Below the pieces are notes generated by a model. It was given only the letters and a program-made list of their open reading frames with translations, made no database searches and was not told the origin of the DNA. Below are positions 62,241-64,000 of a stretch of DNA of 64,000 nucleotides, one piece after another. Origin of the DNA: Paenibacillus xylanivorans (GTDB taxonomy: Bacteria > Bacillota > Bacilli > Paenibacillales > Paenibacillaceae); assembly GCF_001280595.1 (NCBI RefSeq), contig NZ_LITU01000053.1, forward strand, positions 392,092 through 456,091. The letters are read 5' to 3'. The translations under genes and the position numbers were made by a program. Every line of letters begins with the position of its first letter. The first letter of the stretch is position 1.

Positions 62241-63974
62241 ATGAACTGTGGTTTGCAAAAGATGTTCTATAAGTATGTGTGGTCGTCCAATTGGTGGAAT
62301 CAGGGACGTGAAGACACGCAGGTGAAACACTTGGAACTTCGCTGTTGTAAAAATGACAGCGCCGCCTTTCAGGCGTTAATCAGCTCAGATCAAGAGGATA
62401 TGCTCGTTACGATTAACCGGGATGCATTGTTATGGAAGGGCGGCCCGATCAAAATCGTGCGCTGCGAGGTGGAAACCGATGCTCCCTGCAAGATCGATCT
62501 TCAGCTTATCGGGTTAATTGAGGATGATAATCGCGTTATGACTTCAGATGTTCTGCTGGATGAACCCTATCAATTGCTTAGGAAGCGCCAGATTCAACCT
62601 TTGTGGGTGGAGCTTTATGCTGATGATTCCGTTGTAAGCGGTCAATATGAAGGCAAGCTGAAATTCTACACGCATACGATGTTCGAGGATGAGGTTTTGG
62701 AGAAAGAACTGACGTTTCGTTTAACGATCAGTGAACAAGTACTGCCGGAGCCTCAAAATTATACTTTCGTTTTGGACTTGTGGCAGCATAACTGTAATAT
62801 TGCAAGAAAATATGATGTTTCCTATTGGTCCGAGGAACATTTCACGCTTCTTGATTCGTATCTTCACAGCTTGTCTCAGCTTGGACAAAAGGCGTTGACG
62901 CTTGTTGTTTCAGAGGAGCCATGGAGCGGACAACGATCATTTATCGATGCTGAGCCATCGGACTTGAATGAATACAGTATCGTTCAAATCGTGAGACGGA
63001 GCGACGGTCGATTTGACTATGATTTTACGCACTTGGATCGGTATGTTGAGATAGGAGAGAAGCACGGAATATGCAAAGAAATAGAAGTATTCGGCTTGAT
63101 CAATATTTTGAAGCATGAGGATGAAGGGTTCGGGGGAGTTGTGGACGATTACCCCGATGCCATTCGCGTCCGCTATTATGATGAAGAAACCGGGAGCTAT
63201 AAGTTTATCCGGAATAAATCAGATCTTAGCGCTTATATAGTGGCACTAGAGCAGCACTTTATCTCAAAAAATTGGATTGACCGTGTTCGCGTTGTTGCCG
63301 ATGAACCGGCTGATATCTGCTTATTTGAGGAAAGTTTAGCATGCTTGCGCGACATGGCGCCATCATTCCGCTATAAAGCAGCGATCAATCATACCGAGTT
63401 CATTCGTAAACATATCAAAGGAATCGTTGATTATGTGCCTGTTCTTGACTGTGCGGCGGAGGAGTTTGAACAGCTAAAACAGCTTAGAGAGGACGTGAAG
63501 GGGACATTTACGTTTTACGTTTGCTGCTCGCCGGAGAAACCGAACACTTTTCTCAGTTCACCGTCGATTGAGTCTAGGGTGATCCCTTGGCTCGCAGAGA
63601 AGCTGAAATTGGATGGCTTTTTACGTTGGAATTATACGGTGTGGCCCGACAAGCCTCTGGAGAGACTTTCCTATCGTCCTTTGATTTGGAAAGCTGGCGA
63701 TACGAATTTTGTCTACCCGGGAAAAAGGGGAAAACCGCTGCTTTCGCTGCGTTATAAGTGGCTGCAACGAGGCATCCGCGATTACGAATATATGCAGATA
63801 GCAAAGCAGAATGGACAGGAAGAGCAGGTTGAAAAGATTCTCCAGCAAGTATTCCGATTCGATCATCCGAGAGAGCTTGCACCCTCCTCTGGCAAAACGG
63901 CCATGCAGTTATACAGTTTTAATATCGAGGACTACGATCGATTATATGAGATTGAGAACGGACAAACAGAATGA
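62241..63974 (+). CDS. DUF4091 protein (GH123-like glycosidase candidate)
   Basis: 577 residues from the ATG at 62241; the GTG at 62229 overlaps the GGAGG. An N-terminal beta-sandwich (about 1-170) precedes a barrel-like DUF4091 domain (YTFVLDLWQHNCNIARKYDV, WSEEHFTLLDSYLHSLSQLG, WLAEKLKLDGFLRWNYTVWP, SLRYKWLQRGIRDYEYMQIA). The pair Asp354-Glu355 in VRVVADEPAD occupies a place like the catalytic D-E pair of GH123 hexosaminidases, which suggests substrate-assisted cleavage of an N-acetylated sugar. No signal peptide, so it acts in the cytoplasm on imported material. Overlaps the next gene by ATGA. Confidence 0.8.
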   Translation: MNCGLQKMFYKYVWSSNWWNQGREDTQVKHLELRCCKNDSAAFQALISSDQEDMLVTINRDALLWKGGPIKIVRCEVETDAPCKIDLQLIGLIEDDNRVMTSDVLLDEPYQLLRKRQIQPLWVELYADDSVVSGQYEGKLKFYTHTMFEDEVLEKELTFRLTISEQVLPEPQNYTFVLDLWQHNCNIARKYDVSYWSEEHFTLLDSYLHSLSQLGQKALTLVVSEEPWSGQRSFIDAEPSDLNEYSIVQIVRRSDGRFDYDFTHLDRYVEIGEKHGICKEIEVFGLINILKHEDEGFGGVVDDYPDAIRVRYYDEETGSYKFIRNKSDLSAYIVALEQHFISKNWIDRVRVVADEPADICLFEESLACLRDMAPSFRYKAAINHTEFIRKHIKGIVDYVPVLDCAAEEFEQLKQLREDVKGTFTFYVCCSPEKPNTFLSSPSIESRVIPWLAEKLKLDGFLRWNYTVWPDKPLERLSYRPLIWKAGDTNFVYPGKRGKPLLSLRYKWLQRGIRDYEYMQIAKQNGQEEQVEKILQQVFRFDHPRELAPSSGKTAMQLYSFNIEDYDRLYEIENGQTE

Positions 63975-64000
63975 ACAGCTGTATTAAACAATGGGATGAG
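63971..64000 (+). CDS. Start of the next gene, cut by the window end
   Basis: ATGAACAGC at 63971 overlaps the DUF4091 stop codon (ATGA) and stays open to the end of the window (MNSCIKQWDE). Too short to identify; translational coupling suggests the same operon. Confidence 0.45.
   Translation, partial: MNSCIKQWDE

Overview
The window looks like a chromosomal stretch of a Paenibacillus or a close relative (Bacillota, Paenibacillaceae). The reasons are many YesM/YesN-type two-component systems beside sugar ABC transporters with lipoprotein binding proteins, AGGAGG-type ribosome binding sites with frequent TTG/GTG starts, and family members close to Bacillus proteins (PaiA, AdhA, Rph, Rbs). No tRNA, rRNA, CRISPR array, prophage or intact insertion sequence was seen. 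The species is inferred by eye and was not checked by a search.

Layout. 0-12.7 kb is a mixed accessory stretch: the end of a YitT protein, a GNAT/MerR pair, a CDF metal exporter, an AraC regulator divergent from an MFS exporter, a decayed DUF6530-like gene in front of a second MFS exporter, a degenerate GIY-YIG protein with the intact DUF6530-like copy, a MerR/alcohol dehydrogenase divergon, an orphan 'DARTS' protein, a decayed methyltransferase, and a cupin/CMD/reductase group. 13-19.6 kb is a sugar ABC importer (binding protein and two permeases, minus strand) divergent from its YesM/YesN sensor pair. 19.7-32.6 kb holds paiA, a serine hydrolase, a DMT transporter, a TraB/GumN protein with a copper-amine-oxidase-like N-terminal domain, YbjQ, an OmpR-type two-component system, a rifampicin phosphotransferase (rph), a MaoC hydratase and an MFS exporter behind a Fur-like box. 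33-38.7 kb is a complete ribose operon rbsRKDACB with a palindromic operator. 38.9-43.4 kb carries a small internally duplicated protein, a decayed nitronate monooxygenase, two tandem DARTS proteins, a TetR regulator, an SDR and a NUDIX hydrolase.

43.4-55.7 kb is a carbohydrate island that looks more GC-rich by eye. On the minus strand it holds GH31 glycosidase, response regulator, histidine kinase and a membrane-anchored binding protein; on the plus strand, binding protein, two permeases and a secreted DUF4832 protein with a carbohydrate-binding module. It is closed by the remnant of an IS3-family element. 56-64 kb is a second polysaccharide cluster: a membrane one-component AraC regulator, LplB/YtcP-type permeases, a large lipoprotein binding protein and a DUF4091 (GH123-like) protein, with the next gene cut by the window end.

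How the genes work together. Three sugar or oligosaccharide uptake systems each have a dedicated membrane sensor-regulator but no ATPase, so they probably share an MsmX-type ATPase encoded elsewhere. Catabolite control is suggested by cre-like sites in front of two of them, and the ribose operon has its own operator. The least explained items are the three-member DARTS family, whose tandem pair sits behind a sigma-K-like promoter, and the paired promoters with TTTAGTAA repeats at 5.66 and 7.58 kb.
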